Origin: Plotosus lineatus
Lineage: Eukaryota > Chordata > Actinopteri > Siluriformes > Plotosidae
Reading direction: 5' to 3'
Length of the DNA stretch: 64,000 bases
Assembly (NCBI GenBank): GCA_024760905.1
Contig: CM045734.1
Coordinates: forward strand, 36,726,064-36,790,063
This document shows positions 12,346-24,635 of this stretch, piece after piece. Numbering within the stretch: position 1 is the stretch's first letter; each line of letters opens with the position of its first letter. The notes beneath the pieces were generated by a model. That model worked only from the letters and a program-made list of their open reading frames with translations, made no database searches and was not told the origin of the DNA. The position numbers and the translations under genes are program-made.

Positions 12346-13936
12346 TCAACTCTGCACGTCTCCCTTGTTCTTTAAAATGGGCACCAGCACACTTCTCCTC
12401 CATTCCTCTGGCATCCTCTCACTCTCGAAGACCTTGTTAAATGTTCTTGTCAGAAAATCTACTGCTACCTCTCCTAGACACTTCCATACCTCCAACCGGT
12501 ATGTCATCAGGACCAACTGCCTTTCCATTCGTCATCCTCTTCAATGCCCTCCTCACTTCACCCTTACTAATCTTTGCTACTTCCTGGTCCTCAACAGTCA
12601 CCTCTTCTACTCTTTTTTCTCTCTCATTTTCCTCATTCATCAGCTCTTCAAAGTACTCTTTCCATCTTCCCAGCACACTTCTGTCATCAGTCAATACATT
12701 TCCCTCTCTGTCCTTTATCAATCTAACTTGCTGCACGTCCTTCCCATCTCTATTTCTCTGCTGTGCCAACCTGTATAAATCATTTTCTCCCTCCTTACTT
12801 TCCAACCGAGCATACAAGTCATCAAACGCGCTCTGTTTGGCCTTTGACACTGCTACTTTCGCCTTACGCTGTGTCTCCCTGTACTCCTGTTTACTCTCTT
12901 CGGTTTTCTCAATGTCCCACTTCTTCTTAGCTAACCTCTTCCTTTGTACACACTCCTGCACTTCCTCATTCCACCACCAAGTCTCCTTATCTACTTTCCT
13001 TCCAGATGACACACCAAGTATTCTCCTACCTGTCTCCCTGATCACATTAGCTGTAGCTGTCCAGTCATCTGGAAGCACTTCCTGACCACCCAACGCCTGT
13101 TTCAACTCCTCCTTGAAGACAACCCGACACTCTTCCTTTTTCAACTTCCACCACTTTGTCTTCTGCTCTGCCTTTGCCTTCTTCACCTTCCTCACCATCA
13201 GCATCATCCTGCACACCACCATCCTGTGCTGTTTGGCAACACTCTCACCCGCTACTACTTTGCAGTCACTGACTTCCTTTAAATTACATCGCCTGCACAA
13301 GATGTAGTCTACCTGTGTGCTCCTACCTCCACTTTTATAAGTCACCATATGCTCCTCTCTCTTCTGGAAGAAAGTATTCACCATAGCCATTTCCATCCTT
13401 TTTGCAAAATCTACCAACATCTGTCCTTCTGCGTTCCTGTCCTGGATACCAAACCTACCCATCACTTCCTCGTCCCCTCTGTTTCCTGCGCCAACATGTC
13501 CATTGAAGTCTGCCCCAATGACCACTCTTTCACCTCTGGGGGTACTCTGCATCACTTCATCTAACTCCCTCCAGAATCTCCCCTTCTCTTCTCGCTCACA
13601 TCCTGTCTGTGGGGCATAAGCACTAACAACATTGACCATCACACCTTCAATTTCTAACTTGAGACTCATCACTCTGTCTGACATTCTTTTCACTTCTAGA
13701 ACATTCCTGACAAACTCCTCCTTCAAGATGACTCTGACTCCAGTTCTCTTCCCATCCACACCATGATAAAACAGCTTAAACCCTGCTCCTATGCTTCTAG
13801 CCTTGTTACCTTTCCCCCTGGTCTCCTGAACACACAGTATGTCCACCTTCCTCCTCTGCATCATGTCAGCCAGCTCTCTACCTTTTCCTGCCACAGTTCC
13901 AACGTTCAAAGTCCCTACTTTCAGTCCTAGACTCAT
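12346..13936 (-). pseudogene. RTE LINE endonuclease and start of reverse transcriptase
   Basis: From MSLGLKVGTLNVGTVAGKGR the frame is open for nearly 500 codons. Endonuclease motifs are all visible: GTLN near residue 8, VQETRG near residue 37, GADFNGH near residue 142 and a terminal KQHRMVV with the catalytic His. Reverse transcriptase begins with ISKGEVRRALKRMTNGKAVG (near residue 463), PDDIPV. An extra base near 12491-12494 then shifts the frame. The true continuation (EVWKCLGEVAVDF to VLVPILKNKGDVQ) lies in the neighbouring frame at 12346-12500. All catalytic residues of the endonuclease appear present, but the protein is broken. Confidence 0.85.
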
Positions 13937-14090
13937 GCCTTTCCTCTTCTCTCTCTGGCAACAGACACGCCTCCCGCCTCTCCTTCTTCAACGTCTTCGA
14001 CCAACAGTAGTCCAATTTCCATCAGCACCCTGTTGGTTGACGGCAGTTACAAGATTTTTGGTGAAGAGGGTCATTGTGTGCATGTGACGA

Positions 14091-14828
14091 GAAAAAGTTG
14101 ACCTTCCAACATGAATGCAGCTCAAAGCACACAGCAAAGTTGATCACAGGGTGAATAAAAAAGAAAAATGTAAGTATCCTTGTGTGTCCTAAGCAGAGAT
14201 CAGACTAAAACACTACTGAAAATCTCTGGAAGATTTGAAGATTTCAGTCTACCGTTGGTCACCATGCAATCTGATGAACGAGCTTGAACAATTCAGGAAA
14301 GAAAAATGAGCAAATATTGCACCGTCGATATGACTGTATATATATATATATATATAAATGTGCACTGTAAAAATTCCATCTTTTTCAGTACCTTAATTGT
14401 GTACCATGTGTCACACAGTGACATGAACACACAGTAGGGAAAAAAACGACGCTGCATTCCTGACAATTCTGAGGAATTACAAAACATTTCAAGGCTAATT
14501 TGAGCGCTAATTTGTTGGCAAGTCAAACAGCCTCAGCCCACGTTAGCATGATTAAGTTAGCCTTGTTTAAATGACTGCATATCTCATAGATAACTCCGGG
14601 AGAAGCGGGAAGAAAAGCAAATGAAAGTGACGGGGAGGCCCAGAGTGCAAACAGCTCCTAAGCTCCTGTGGCTAATCATCATGGTGCTAGCATATTTATG
14701 AAACAGATGAGGCAAACTCAATGCTAGAACTAGCTAGTTCATAGAGTGACGGATGCTTAGGCAGCTAGTCCACTGAGATTCAGGTGAGAAGCAAGACACA
14801 GAGATTGCTTTAGTGCCTCAGACACCCC
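14091..14828. other. unique intronic sequence
   Basis: Only a short (TA)n at about 14335-14356 stands out. Nothing else was recognised. Confidence 0.55.
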
Positions 14829-14899
14829 CCCAACACACACACAAGCACGCACGCACACACACACACACACACACACACATGCACACACACACACATGCA

Positions 14900-14934
<35 letters not shown>

Positions 14935-14935
14935 C
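14829..14935. repeat. (CA)n microsatellite
   Basis: Interrupted CA repeat of about 105 bp with AAGC, CGCA and ATGCA interruptions. Confidence 0.93.
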
Positions 14936-16988
14936 GCAACCCGGCAACAATTAAAAAGCCCAGCTGCTTGTCTAGCACTAGGAGCTCTGTATAATGTAAC
15001 TGTTGCATCCCTAAAGCTATCCGGTAGACAGCAAAAATGAATAAAAAGAACAAAAATAAAAAAAAACCCAAAAAAACCAAAAACAAAACCTCACCAATCA
15101 TTCATATTTATCACTTGTTTATATTGTGCTTATCATACATAGTGTTTATAGAACTGGTACAGCACAGGCCATACATACTGCTCTTTGAATGTCATGGCAA
15201 CAATTCTCTGGGCATACAGAATTAGATAATGAGCAGCATTGCGTACATTGAAGGTTATAGAAGGAAACAGGCACTGTCTGGCTTCTTCGGATAAGCCTAC
15301 AGATAAACAGATGCACAAGCACAACATTCATGGTATACCCGCCACAAAGACTTCCTTCTCTTGCGGTTTTGGCTTGCAGCCCTTTTAGCATGCAAGTGAC
15401 CTCTAACGCACAACGTGTTAACTCTGCACGAATGTCAGATAAGGTTAGAGACTAAATCTCGGCAAGTCTATCCAGTAACACTTTAATAACCTCCAGTGGG
15501 AGAGAAATCCTAAAGTACAACACGTAATTAATACAGTGCAGTTCATGTTAAACACCAAAACAACAGCAAGCAAACAAACACATGCCCCTTCAGAAGAACT
15601 TCCTTGATTTAAGGCTTTTTTTTTTTTTTTTTTTTTTAAGCAAAATCTTTATAACTAGGCGACTTGAGTACTTCATGCACCTCATAAAATCAGAGACCTT
15701 GGTAAAGGAGACAGAATGTTGAATGAGTATTGGAGTGCAGAGTGAAAAGACAAATCCATAGCTGGTCAATAGATAAATAAGGGCAGAAGGCTGAATGTGT
15801 TTACATTAGGAGCAGCAGGAGTCAAGAGCAGAAGTGAGCTCTCCAGACTGAATCATGGAACATGTGTCATCCATACTGATGGTGTGTAAACTGCAGCGAA
15901 AAGAATAAACCTTGAGCTGAGACAAAAATGGTGCAAGAATAAAACAATTCACAGGCTCTATGCATGGTTGATGTATCACAGAGACGTGGGTAGTGGTGTA
16001 TCAGATAAAGATTTCAGTACAATTTTTATTTGTATACCACTTTAACAACAGATACTGTCAGGAAAAAAACCCTGTATACAGATTTATATTTAGATCCCAA
16101 ACAAGTATGCCAATGCTGACAGTATCAAGGAAAACAACTCGTTGTGAAGAACTAAGAAAGAAAACTTCAGAAGATTCATACTCAAAAGGGAACCGATCTT
16201 TTTCTGGGTGACAGTGGGATTATAAATCAATACCTTTCTATACTTTAAAGTCAAGACAGGAATAAAGTATGCTGAAAGGATCTTCATTGTGAGTATCATA
16301 ATCTTCATGATTATAGCGGAAGTTCTTATCGAAAAAATCTACAGTGTCGAAACGGCATTATCCAGTAAGGTACCAACTATACTATACACTATTTATGAGA
16401 AACACAATCACACCAACCTGAACAAACCTTCATGGATACTACATGGAAACAGCACGATCTTTTGGATAAAAAAAAAAAACCCAAATAAAATAAATTGATT
16501 TCAGAGTAGATAATGCTTGCGTCAATACAATGGACATTCACACTCAGTCATGGTTACCTGGAGCAGGCGCCATTATTATGTCTTAAAAATGAAGAAACAA
16601 AAACAATTATGTCTAACTTTCATGTGTTCCCACGAAATATATCGTAAAACACCTTTAAAGGGTACAGTTTGCTTACGCTTCCATTTAGTATGTACCCGAA
16701 CTGTGCATAAGCAGGTACAAAAGACTGTGCTAGCTGCACAAAGCTATAGTTAGCTCAGCTCAATGCACAGAACTCACATGACCCACCTCTGTAAAAGGTA
16801 ATAATAAAGAAATACAAACTTAAAGAGTTTGCTTTTCTGTCTCCATGTACTATACACATAAACTTTTAAAGATAGTATTTACGTAATATATACTTACCAA
16901 GTACACCCGTGTCCATTATGATTAAAAAATATATAAAAAGTTCATTTTATTGTGCTTTTTTTGGTAATGTTTCTGTATTTTATATATA
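14936..16988. other. unique intronic sequence
   Basis: It has a poly(T) tract at about 15617-15638, an A-rich stretch at 15050-15090 and a short (TA) run at 16980-16988. No gene or repeat family was recognised. Confidence 0.55.
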
Positions 16989-17540
16989 CAGTAGGCCCTT
17001 GACCATTTGTGGTTCAGCACTCGCACCCCCGCATACTCATGGATTGGCGACAAACCAGGAAGTAACTGGCATGTGATTCAAATTTAGCCAATGGCTGAGA
17101 GCTTTTGTTTCTCCCTCCTGCTGATTGGATGCAAATGATGTGCACACCTCTTTTTTCTCCTTCGCACACGTCTCAACGTGACTGCTTGAATTGTGAATTC
17201 ACGTTTTTTTGTGTGTTTTTAATGATTGTTTAAGCCCTATGATGTCACTCAAGCACCCTGCATCTTCTCTAGCTTCTGGTAAGGAGCCTAAGCGCTTTAT
17301 TTATTCATAAATATTATCAAAGTACATAATTTAAAAAGTTTTTACTGAATAATTACTACATTTTACTACATTATTACTGTATTAATGAGTAAGACTGTCT
17401 ATAGAATGTGTTTAAGAAGCATACTTTAGAGCATGTAATATCATACATAGGGTTTTAAAACCACTTTCAATAACTTGTGGATTTTCTTGATCCGTGAGAA
17501 GGGCTGGAACGGAACCATTGCGAAAAACTGGGGCCTACTA
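16989..17540 (+). mobile_element. TA-flanked Tigger-like MITE, family C, copy 1
   Basis: A 552-bp element with TA at 16987-16988 and 17541-17542. Its left end is CAGTAGGCCCTTGACCATT. The right end, GGGGCCTACTA, is the near inverted complement, with one change at the last base. The same left end and body recur at 46473-48129. There is no transposase. The TA target and CAG...CTG ends suggest a pogo/Tigger-type MITE. It shares its right-hand TA tract with the neighbouring Tc1-like element. Confidence 0.8.
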
Positions 17541-17555
17541 TATTATATATATATA

Positions 17556-18856
17556 TTGGTCCTTCTCAAAAAATTTGCATATTGTGATAACGGTCATTAT
17601 TTTCTGTAATGTACTGATAAAAATTTAACTTTCATATATTTTAGATTCATTGCACACCAACTGAAATATTTCAGGTCTTTTATTGTTTTAATACTGATGA
17701 TTTTGACATACAGCTCATGAAAACCCAAAATTCCTATCTCAAAAAATTAGCATATCATGAAAAGGTACTCTAAACGAGCTATTAACCTAATCATCTGAAT
17801 CAACCAATTAACTCTAAACACCTGCAAAAGATTCCTGAGGCTTTTAAAAACTCCCAGCCTGGTTCATTACTCAAAACCGCAATCATGGGTAAGACTGCCG
17901 ACCTGACTGCTGTCCAGAAGGCCATCATTGACACCCTCAAGCCAGAGGGTAAGACACAGAAATAAATCTCTGAGCGAATAGACTGTTCCCAGAGTGCTGT
18001 ATCAAGCCACCTCAGTGGGACGTCTGTGGGAAGGAAAAAGTGTGGCAGAAAACGCTGCACAACCAGAAGAGGTGACCGGACCCTGAGGAAGATTGTGGAG
18101 AAGGGCCGATTCCAGACCTTGGGGGACCTGTGGACTGGGCTACAGGTGCTGCATTCCCCAGGTCAAGCCGCTTTTGAACCAGAAACAGCGGCAAAAGCGC
18201 CTGACCTGGGCTACAGAGAAGCAGCACTGGACTGTTTCTCAGTGGTCCAAAGTACTTTTTCAGATGAAAGCAAATTTTGCATGTCATTCGGAAATCAAGG
18301 TGCCAGAGTCTGGAGGAAGACTGGGGAGAAGGAAATGCCAAAATGCCTGAAGTCCAGTGTCAAGTCCCCACAGTCAGTGATGGTCTGGGGTGCCATGTCA
18401 ACTGCTGGTGTTGGTCCACTGTGTTTTATCAAGGGCAGGGTCAATGCAGCTAGCTATCAGGAGATTTTGGAGCACTTCATGCTTCCATCTGCTGAAAAGC
18501 TTTATGAAGATGAAGATTTTCATTTTTCAGCACGACCTGGCACCTGCTCACAGTGCCAAAACCACTGCTAAATGGTTTACTGACCATGCTATTACTGTGC
18601 TCAATTGGCCTTCCTACTCTCCTGACCTGAACCCCATAGAGAATCTGTGGGATATTGTGAGGAGAAAGTTGAGAGACACCAGACCCAACACTGTGGATGA
18701 GCTTAAGGCCGCTATCGAAGCATCCTGGGCCTCCGTAACCCCTCAGCAGTGCCACAGGCTGATTGCCTCCATGCCACGCCGCATTGAAGCAGTCATTTCT
18801 GCAAAAGGATTCCCGACCAAGTATTGAGTGCATCACTGATGTGAATCATTTATTTG

Positions 18857-18857
<1 letters not shown>
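17556..18857 (+). mobile_element. Tc1-like transposon, copy 1, right inverted repeat lost
   Basis: It begins with TTGGTCCTTCTCAAAAAA and a left inverted repeat of about 210 bp that contains the paired internal motifs typical of IR/DR Tc1 elements (for example TTAGCATATCATGAAAAGG). A degenerate transposase gene follows. After the transposase stop (about 18825) only about 30 bp of element remain. The whole right inverted repeat is replaced by a (CA)n(TA)n microsatellite. It is closely related to the copy at 27544-29268. Confidence 0.9.
17885..18827 (+). pseudogene. Tc1-like transposase, copy 1, broken
   Basis: It starts MGKTADLTAVQKAIIDTLKP (paired-type helix-turn-helix region) and meets an in-frame TAA at about 17964. 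After GRKKCGRKRC, TRRGDRTLRKIVEKGRFQTL, a deletion after GDLW removes about 22 codons present in copy 2 (KQWTESGVETSRATMHRRVQ). The catalytic segments remain in different frames: SDESKF (first D), HDLAPAHS (second D) and SPDLNPIENLW (the E), a DD34E arrangement. A further frameshift lies near 18515. It encodes no functional enzyme. Confidence 0.88.
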
Positions 18858-18923
<66 letters not shown>

Positions 18924-18928
18924 CACAC

Positions 18929-18959
<31 letters not shown>

Positions 18960-18963
18960 TATA
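18858..18963. repeat. (CA)n-(TA)n-(CATA)n microsatellite
   Basis: About 23 CA units, 10 TA units and CATA units replace the right end of the Tc1-like element. Confidence 0.95.
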
Positions 18964-20229
18964 AAACAATAATTCTCAGCCACGGTGGATTGTCTGGAAT
19001 TAAACAGACCCAATTCAGCTGTTCAGTAAGAGCCACCTCCCCTTAGTGAATAATTGTTAATGATACAATAAACTGGACCATACACTGTCTACAACTTGTA
19101 AAGCTGCTATTTGAAGTATACTGTATAATGAAACCCATGAAACTGGGATGGACACAAAAAAACAAATTCATACCTGATTATTAAAGGATATGTAGTTAGA
19201 TATTATTTCTATTAAATGGTAGCAATATCAGAATCCTTTATTGATCCTGGAGAAAATTGTGCAGCAATAAAAAGTAAAAAACAACAAAAAAAACATCTCT
19301 CAACTACATATTGATAGGGCAGCTACTTATAAATAATAAAATAATAAGTACAAGAAAAAAAGTTAAAGTAAGAAAGAAAAGGAGAGTTGAAGGTACGGGA
19401 AGAGCAGGAGCAACTCCAGCAGGCTGCACGCTGGTTGATGCATCTGCACTCATCTACATAGTACTTTCTGGGGTACATTCTTGTTTTCTAAACACCATGA
19501 AAACACCTATAAATAAATCAGAAAATGTGTTGTCTTTGGCAGAAAATGCTTGGGAAAGTGTCGAATCAAGAGGATACCGGTTGAACCAGCAGGGGACTGT
19601 GTGATCATGGTAAACTTACTTATTTGGGGCTGGACTGATTTTTTTAGGGACTGCTGTGATCTGGACAAAGAGAGACAGAGTGAGAGATGAGGTGAACTCT
19701 GAGTGTTTGTTTGTGGATGTATGATGGCGAGTGAGGAAAGTTAAAAAGTGCTCATATACATGCTACAATTATTAAAAGTAATGCAATGTTTTGTAAGGCT
19801 TTGTCTCAGTAGCCATTCTTCTCATAAACTTGGAGTCTTTTAAAGAAAACATGCTAAATCATAATTTCTAATAGTGCAAGCGTATTTAATTAAATTTATG
19901 CAAGTAGCCCTGGAGAAAGGTATCTGCCAAATGCGAATGTAAGGCAACAAGTTATTTGACAAATGTAATATGAGCTGTATATATTTCAATCCGTTTCACC
20001 AAAAACACATATAAACAACCTTTAGCAGAAATCCATAAATTAGACACGCAAAATACTCAACTATGCTTGACTGTTAAAGTCATAGCTAACCCAGCAAAGC
20101 AGTGTGTGTGCATCGACCAAATCACCTGAGAGTTTACACATGCACGTGCTGCCACCCTAAAGACTGCTCACAGCCAAAGAGCCCTCCATGATCCTCAGGT
20201 GAAAATGCCCTTGTGACATTCGGTGTGAG
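18964..20229. other. mostly unique intronic sequence with repeat relics
   Basis: A relic with TTTATTGATCCTGGAGAAAATT at about 19228-19275 resembles a common fish interspersed repeat (agaatactttattgatcccc...). At about 19905-19945, CCTGGAGAAAGGTATCTGCC resembles the tail of the second SINE family (compare 39779-39957). No gene was recognised. Confidence 0.45.
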
Positions 20230-20600
20230 ATCATCTTAATCTTGCTGTGATACCAACTTCAATTAGGGCCATTTCACGAGTGGCCCGAGGTATGGTGGGC
20301 GGCAGAGAGAATGAAGTGAGTAGCAGCGGCTAATGCACAGGACCACACTTCATACAGGTTGCTCTGACCTCGCTAGCCCCATATTAGCACTGTTATCTAG
20401 GAGGGGAGGTGGAGAGATAGGTCTAGAGTGGGCAGCAGGGGCGGGCAGAGCATAAATAGATCACTTAGGGGAACAAAGTGTAATTAATGGGTGGATGGAG
20501 ATAAGAGGGCCTTGGCTGCTATCTGGGAATGTGCTAATGGGGTTCACATACACTCAGCACGAGCAGGGAGCAACCCCTTACAGAGTGTGTGCAAATGTGT
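20230..20600. other. non-repetitive block, possible conserved noncoding element
   Basis: This stretch contains no microsatellite or transposon. It has clustered homeodomain-type and GATA-type motifs (GTAATTAATGG, GAGATAAGA, TTATCTAGG). In vertebrates fam172a flanks nr2f1, whose surroundings contain many conserved regulatory elements. Assignment here is inference only, because conservation cannot be seen from one sequence. Confidence 0.25.
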
Positions 20601-23080
20601 ACGCCTGAAGGGAAAGCCAAGGTGTGGCGGAGAACTTGCACTCAGGCTGATATTTGAATTTTAGCATATAATACAATTAAAATGACCAAGATTTTATTTC
20701 TGGAAGTTATTTGAGCACTTATGTGTACATTGCTCTGCACCATTGTGACAAAATGACTGTATAGAATAAAAACAGAACACAATTTATATACTTTCACCCA
20801 AACATTACAGAAGATTACAGTTATTCCCTAAAATACATTGTCTTTTCCTGAAGGGTATTTTTGCTAAAAATGTGTAAGTAAAGATACTCCCAATGAATAT
20901 TTTAAATCAGATAGTATTGAAAATATTTTTAATTGCTCTCTATTCCCTGAAAAGCCATGTTACTGTTCGCCAGTGCCATAAGCAGGTTTGGCAAAAGTGA
21001 AGCAGATGATGAGCAAAACCTCCAAATTAATACAAATTCAAAATGTACGGTGATCGTGGTCCCAGGATTTGAATTGTACTGAAAATCTGTGGTCTGTTTT
21101 TTTTTTTTTTTTTTTGGTGGGGTTTTGTGATTATTCAACCATCACATCAAAACCCATGAATGATGTTATTACATTTGGCTCTGTGGCTGGACTTCAAATG
21201 AACGGGACATTGTTGTTTACTCATCTAAGAGGCCAGAGGAAGTGCTGCAGTCGGTTGAAGGTCAGGCGGCGGTGATGGTGAGGACACTAACTGACAGGAA
21301 CTTCCGGACACTGTCCTTTCTGCATGGCCCCTACGTCAGGGGCCCGGCCAGGAGCCAGCCGGGGGGTCTCTATGACCACTGGGAGGTTGTTTAAGTTGGA
21401 TTTCCCCTGTTTGTTTCAGTGCAGACAGAGGAAGGAGGACACTGGGGCTAAGCTACGGGATTCCCCGAGCCTACAGATTTTAAGAAATGGCCAGGCTAGC
21501 CAGACGTAGACATAGGAAAGGGCTTGCTGTAATGAATTAGGTTTTAAATTATACTGACTTGCACAGTTTGGCTACTCAGATTGATCCTAATACACACAAA
21601 GTAAGATGACAGTAAGCAATGTGAACTTTAACATGAAAGAATTTTAATGACATATGAACACAAGCAAACTTTTATGTACTTAGTGTTACTTTGCTTCTGA
21701 CCTACGTTTGACCCTGAAAAGGTCCAGCTGTGCTATGATAGCAGTGTAGAGTGAAGATGAGACTGCAATTTGTCAGGAGGTGGAATGAAAGAAACAGACA
21801 ACGAAGGGGAGAAAAAGTTTCTTCAAAGGAGAAGACAGAGCCTGGGAAAGAAAGTCCACTGAAGTTCAAGACTTCATATTAGCCTTGGATTGTCAAGCGT
21901 GCTGATGACAGGAGCGATCGCGGGAGAAAGACTAAAAAGGACAAAATCTTTAAAATCACAGCCCCATCCGTCAGAGATAACTAGCTGCCTAAAAGCTGCC
22001 TATTTACAAGTGGAGAGTACATTCCAGTACGATAGTGTCATGACTCTTAAAATGTCAGATATTACCACCTGAAGTATTTCGAAGTGTGTTGCAGTACAAA
22101 AGAATCCCAAAATACAAACGACTTCAGAAGAATTCTCTTGAGTTTTCTGCCGATCCACAAGCACAAATGGCGCGCAGCTCTTTTAACACAGGAATCACTT
22201 CCACTTTGAAGTGAACCTTCCACACTGAAGTGAATGAAGATGAACCGGTCCTATTCAATTTTGACTCTGACCCCTGTTCACACTTATTTATTTCCTGAGG
22301 TGCGAAGAAGAAAAAAAGGCATTGCAGAACAAATCCATACAGCAACAAACCAAACGCAGTGATGCGTACAGTCTTCAAAAATACACAACTCAGCAGCCAG
22401 GCGGTCCGTTCACTGGTGTTCATTTTTATCGAACGTAATTAGCAAGGGCTGAAAAGTTCCGCGCAAACGGCCCATCTAAACATTAGCTGAGCAAACAAAC
22501 ACCAAATACCGACAACTGAAAAGAGTAGATTTCTCATGTAAAGATAAAAACCTAGTGTAGGAAGAGCTAACCTCGTGATAGGTTGCCTCAACCCCAGAGT
22601 TATGCATTTTTCATGCCATGTGAGTCAGAAACAGAATAATTATCGCTCACTCTCCCTGCAGATGAGAGTGAAGATGAACTGAGATGTAGGTTCACAAGAG
22701 TGAACTTGAGTGAGGCTAATTTAGTGCAGTAGCTTCTAGGGAAGGTCTTCTGTCTTTAGTTCCACAACTAGACTGACCTACAATAAAAAAATAAATAAAT
22801 GATAAAAAAAAAAAAAATTACAAAAATCTGCCCTTGCTGTGAGGGCAAAAACACACACAAATCCCATCTTTATTTGATTCTGAAGACTTGTACCTGACAA
22901 GGTCAGCTGACATCTGACACGCGCACCCACCTAAAGACATACCCACACCCGTGTAGGACACACAAATGTAACAACTCACCGTGACCCTGTAGCCAGATAC
23001 AATTAATCAAAATTAAATCAGCGATCTACTGCTCGGCTGGGACAAGATTACAGGGATAGGGTGAGTATGTGATGGGACTG
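20601..23080. other. unique intronic sequence
   Basis: It has poly(T) at 21099-21116 and poly(A) near 22806-22818. No gene, exon or transposon was recognised. Confidence 0.55.
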
Positions 23081-23087
23081 TGTTTGT

Positions 23088-23154
<67 letters not shown>

Positions 23155-23166
23155 TGCGTGTGTGTG
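23081..23166. repeat. (GT)n microsatellite
   Basis: About 40 GT units with TTTG and GCGC interruptions. Confidence 0.95.
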
Positions 23167-24143
23167 AGGTAAGGGTCAGGAGACTCTCTCAATCTTGCGC
23201 TATTGACTGCAGAGGTGAGAGTCGGTGAGGGGAATGGCAAATAGAATAAAATGATCAATATGTTTTCACCTGTCAGGAGGGAGAGAGCACTTAAAGGGGA
23301 GCAAACTTTCACCCCACAGCATATCATATTGATCAAAGAATGTAAAACCAAGCCAAAGGCTGCATGGCTACCGACCCACACGAGAAACCTGTTGTAGATA
23401 ACATTGTGAGAAACCATCAGAATGAGTGTAAAGGGATCACGGTTAGTGAGTAAACAAGTGTTTCTTTCAAATTGCATGGTAGCAGAATAACCACCAATTT
23501 GTATTTTCAAATGTTTAACGTTAAAATGACAGACTTATACGAGATATAATTGACCATATTTATTGATAATATTCATGTAACTCAAACACGACTACGCCAA
23601 AGAAAAATTCATGCCCATTTAAACAACTTACAGAGATCCACAGTGTTTAAATCATAATGCCTGTTAAATGAAATTACAAAAAAATAAATAAATAAATAAA
23701 AATAATATCCACAAAGGGGAGGTGTGATGCATGTCCCCTCAGTATGACAGCCCTGAAAGCTTCAGCTGGAACAGTGCAATCTGATTGGTTTACCATCACA
23801 GGATAATGAGCCATTATGCACAGATGGTAATAGGGATGTTGCTGAGTATTATTTTAGTGACATCCATCAAACCTGAGGTGCATAATTGTTTTAGTATATA
23901 CTAGTCTATCATATATATTTTTTTAAATCAGGACAGACACGGCCGAGTTATTAGTGTATGAAGGTGCAGAACCTAAAAGGTGTGTAACAGCATCTCGAAA
24001 CCCTGTATAGACCTGTGGTACATTATCAGATTTTTATAGTTTATATTTACACATCTTAACCATGACAAAGTTTTGCTGAAGAGCTAAAGAGAGTGTTTTT
24101 AGCATAAGCATTCCTGGCTCTTTCAATGTTTGTTTGTACACTA
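23167..24143. other. unique intronic sequence
   Basis: Nothing was recognised beyond a short (AAATA) stretch near 23680-23705. Confidence 0.55.
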
Positions 24144-24635
24144 CAAAGATCCCTCACTTTCCGCGGTTAACAGGGACCCCCCCCCCCCCCCCCCCGCACA
24201 ACCATCGATTTCCGCGAAGTAGGATCGACTCCCCTGATTGATGTATACGTACATGTATATGTGTATATAATATCAATAAATACATTTTCAACACTATAAA
24301 TGCTTATAATAACAATTAAACATTCAAAAAGAATGCATAAGATGTAAATAAAATATAAATACACACAAATATAGATGCGTGCGTGCCCACTCTCAGATGC
24401 GTATCTCATATAAAAATGTAAGTAGTTTTGTTTGGGGGGGGGGGGGGGGGGGTGTTATTTTTTGTTTGTTTGGGTTTTTTTTTTTTTTTTTTTTGCATAA
24501 TTGGCTTGTTTTGCGGCATTTTCCTTAACTTTTCCCTATTTTCCTTATATTTTTATTTTTCGATGAATATTTTTGAAAAACCCGCGATGCACTGAAGCCG
24601 CAGAAACTGAAACACGAAGTAGCGAGGGATCACTG
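24144..24635 (+). mobile_element. TA-flanked Tigger-like MITE, family B
   Basis: The left end is CAAAGATCCCTCACTTTCCG and the right end GCGAGGGATCACTG, inverted relative to each other (family form CAGGGATCCCTC). The body motifs TATAATATCAATAAATAC, TAAATGCTTATAATAACA and TTCGATGAATATTTTTG recur in all six copies in this window. Poly(C) (24178-24195) and poly(G) (24435-24452) runs sit inside, as do T-rich stretches. There is no coding capacity. TA-specific ends place it with pogo/Tigger-like MITEs. Confidence 0.85.

Larger units (their letters stand above)
11441..14090 (-). mobile_element. RTE-clade LINE, near full length, defective
   Basis: On the minus strand the element runs from a 5' region (about 14090-13937, with GTTGGTCGAAGACGTTGAAG) through endonuclease and reverse transcriptase coding sequence. 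It reaches a 3' end reading GATTCGCTGTGGCGATCCC, then AAAAGCCGAAAGG and a short (GAA)n tail at 11441-11452. The single-ORF layout with an AP-like endonuclease, the C-terminal motif LPGKRPRGRPKRR and the very short microsatellite tail are typical of RTE elements. A frameshift and an internal deletion inactivate it. The 5' boundary is approximate. Its 3' end matches the tail of one SINE type in this window. Confidence 0.88.

Noticed and set aside
11551..13085. Long plus-strand reading frames (up to 255 codons) across the LINE
   Set aside because: They lie antisense to the RTE coding sequence, whose minus-strand frames contain clear endonuclease and reverse transcriptase motifs.
23013..23510. 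165-codon minus-strand frame
   Set aside because: It crosses a GT microsatellite and matches no recognised protein. Its length can be explained by the lack of stop codons in the repeat.
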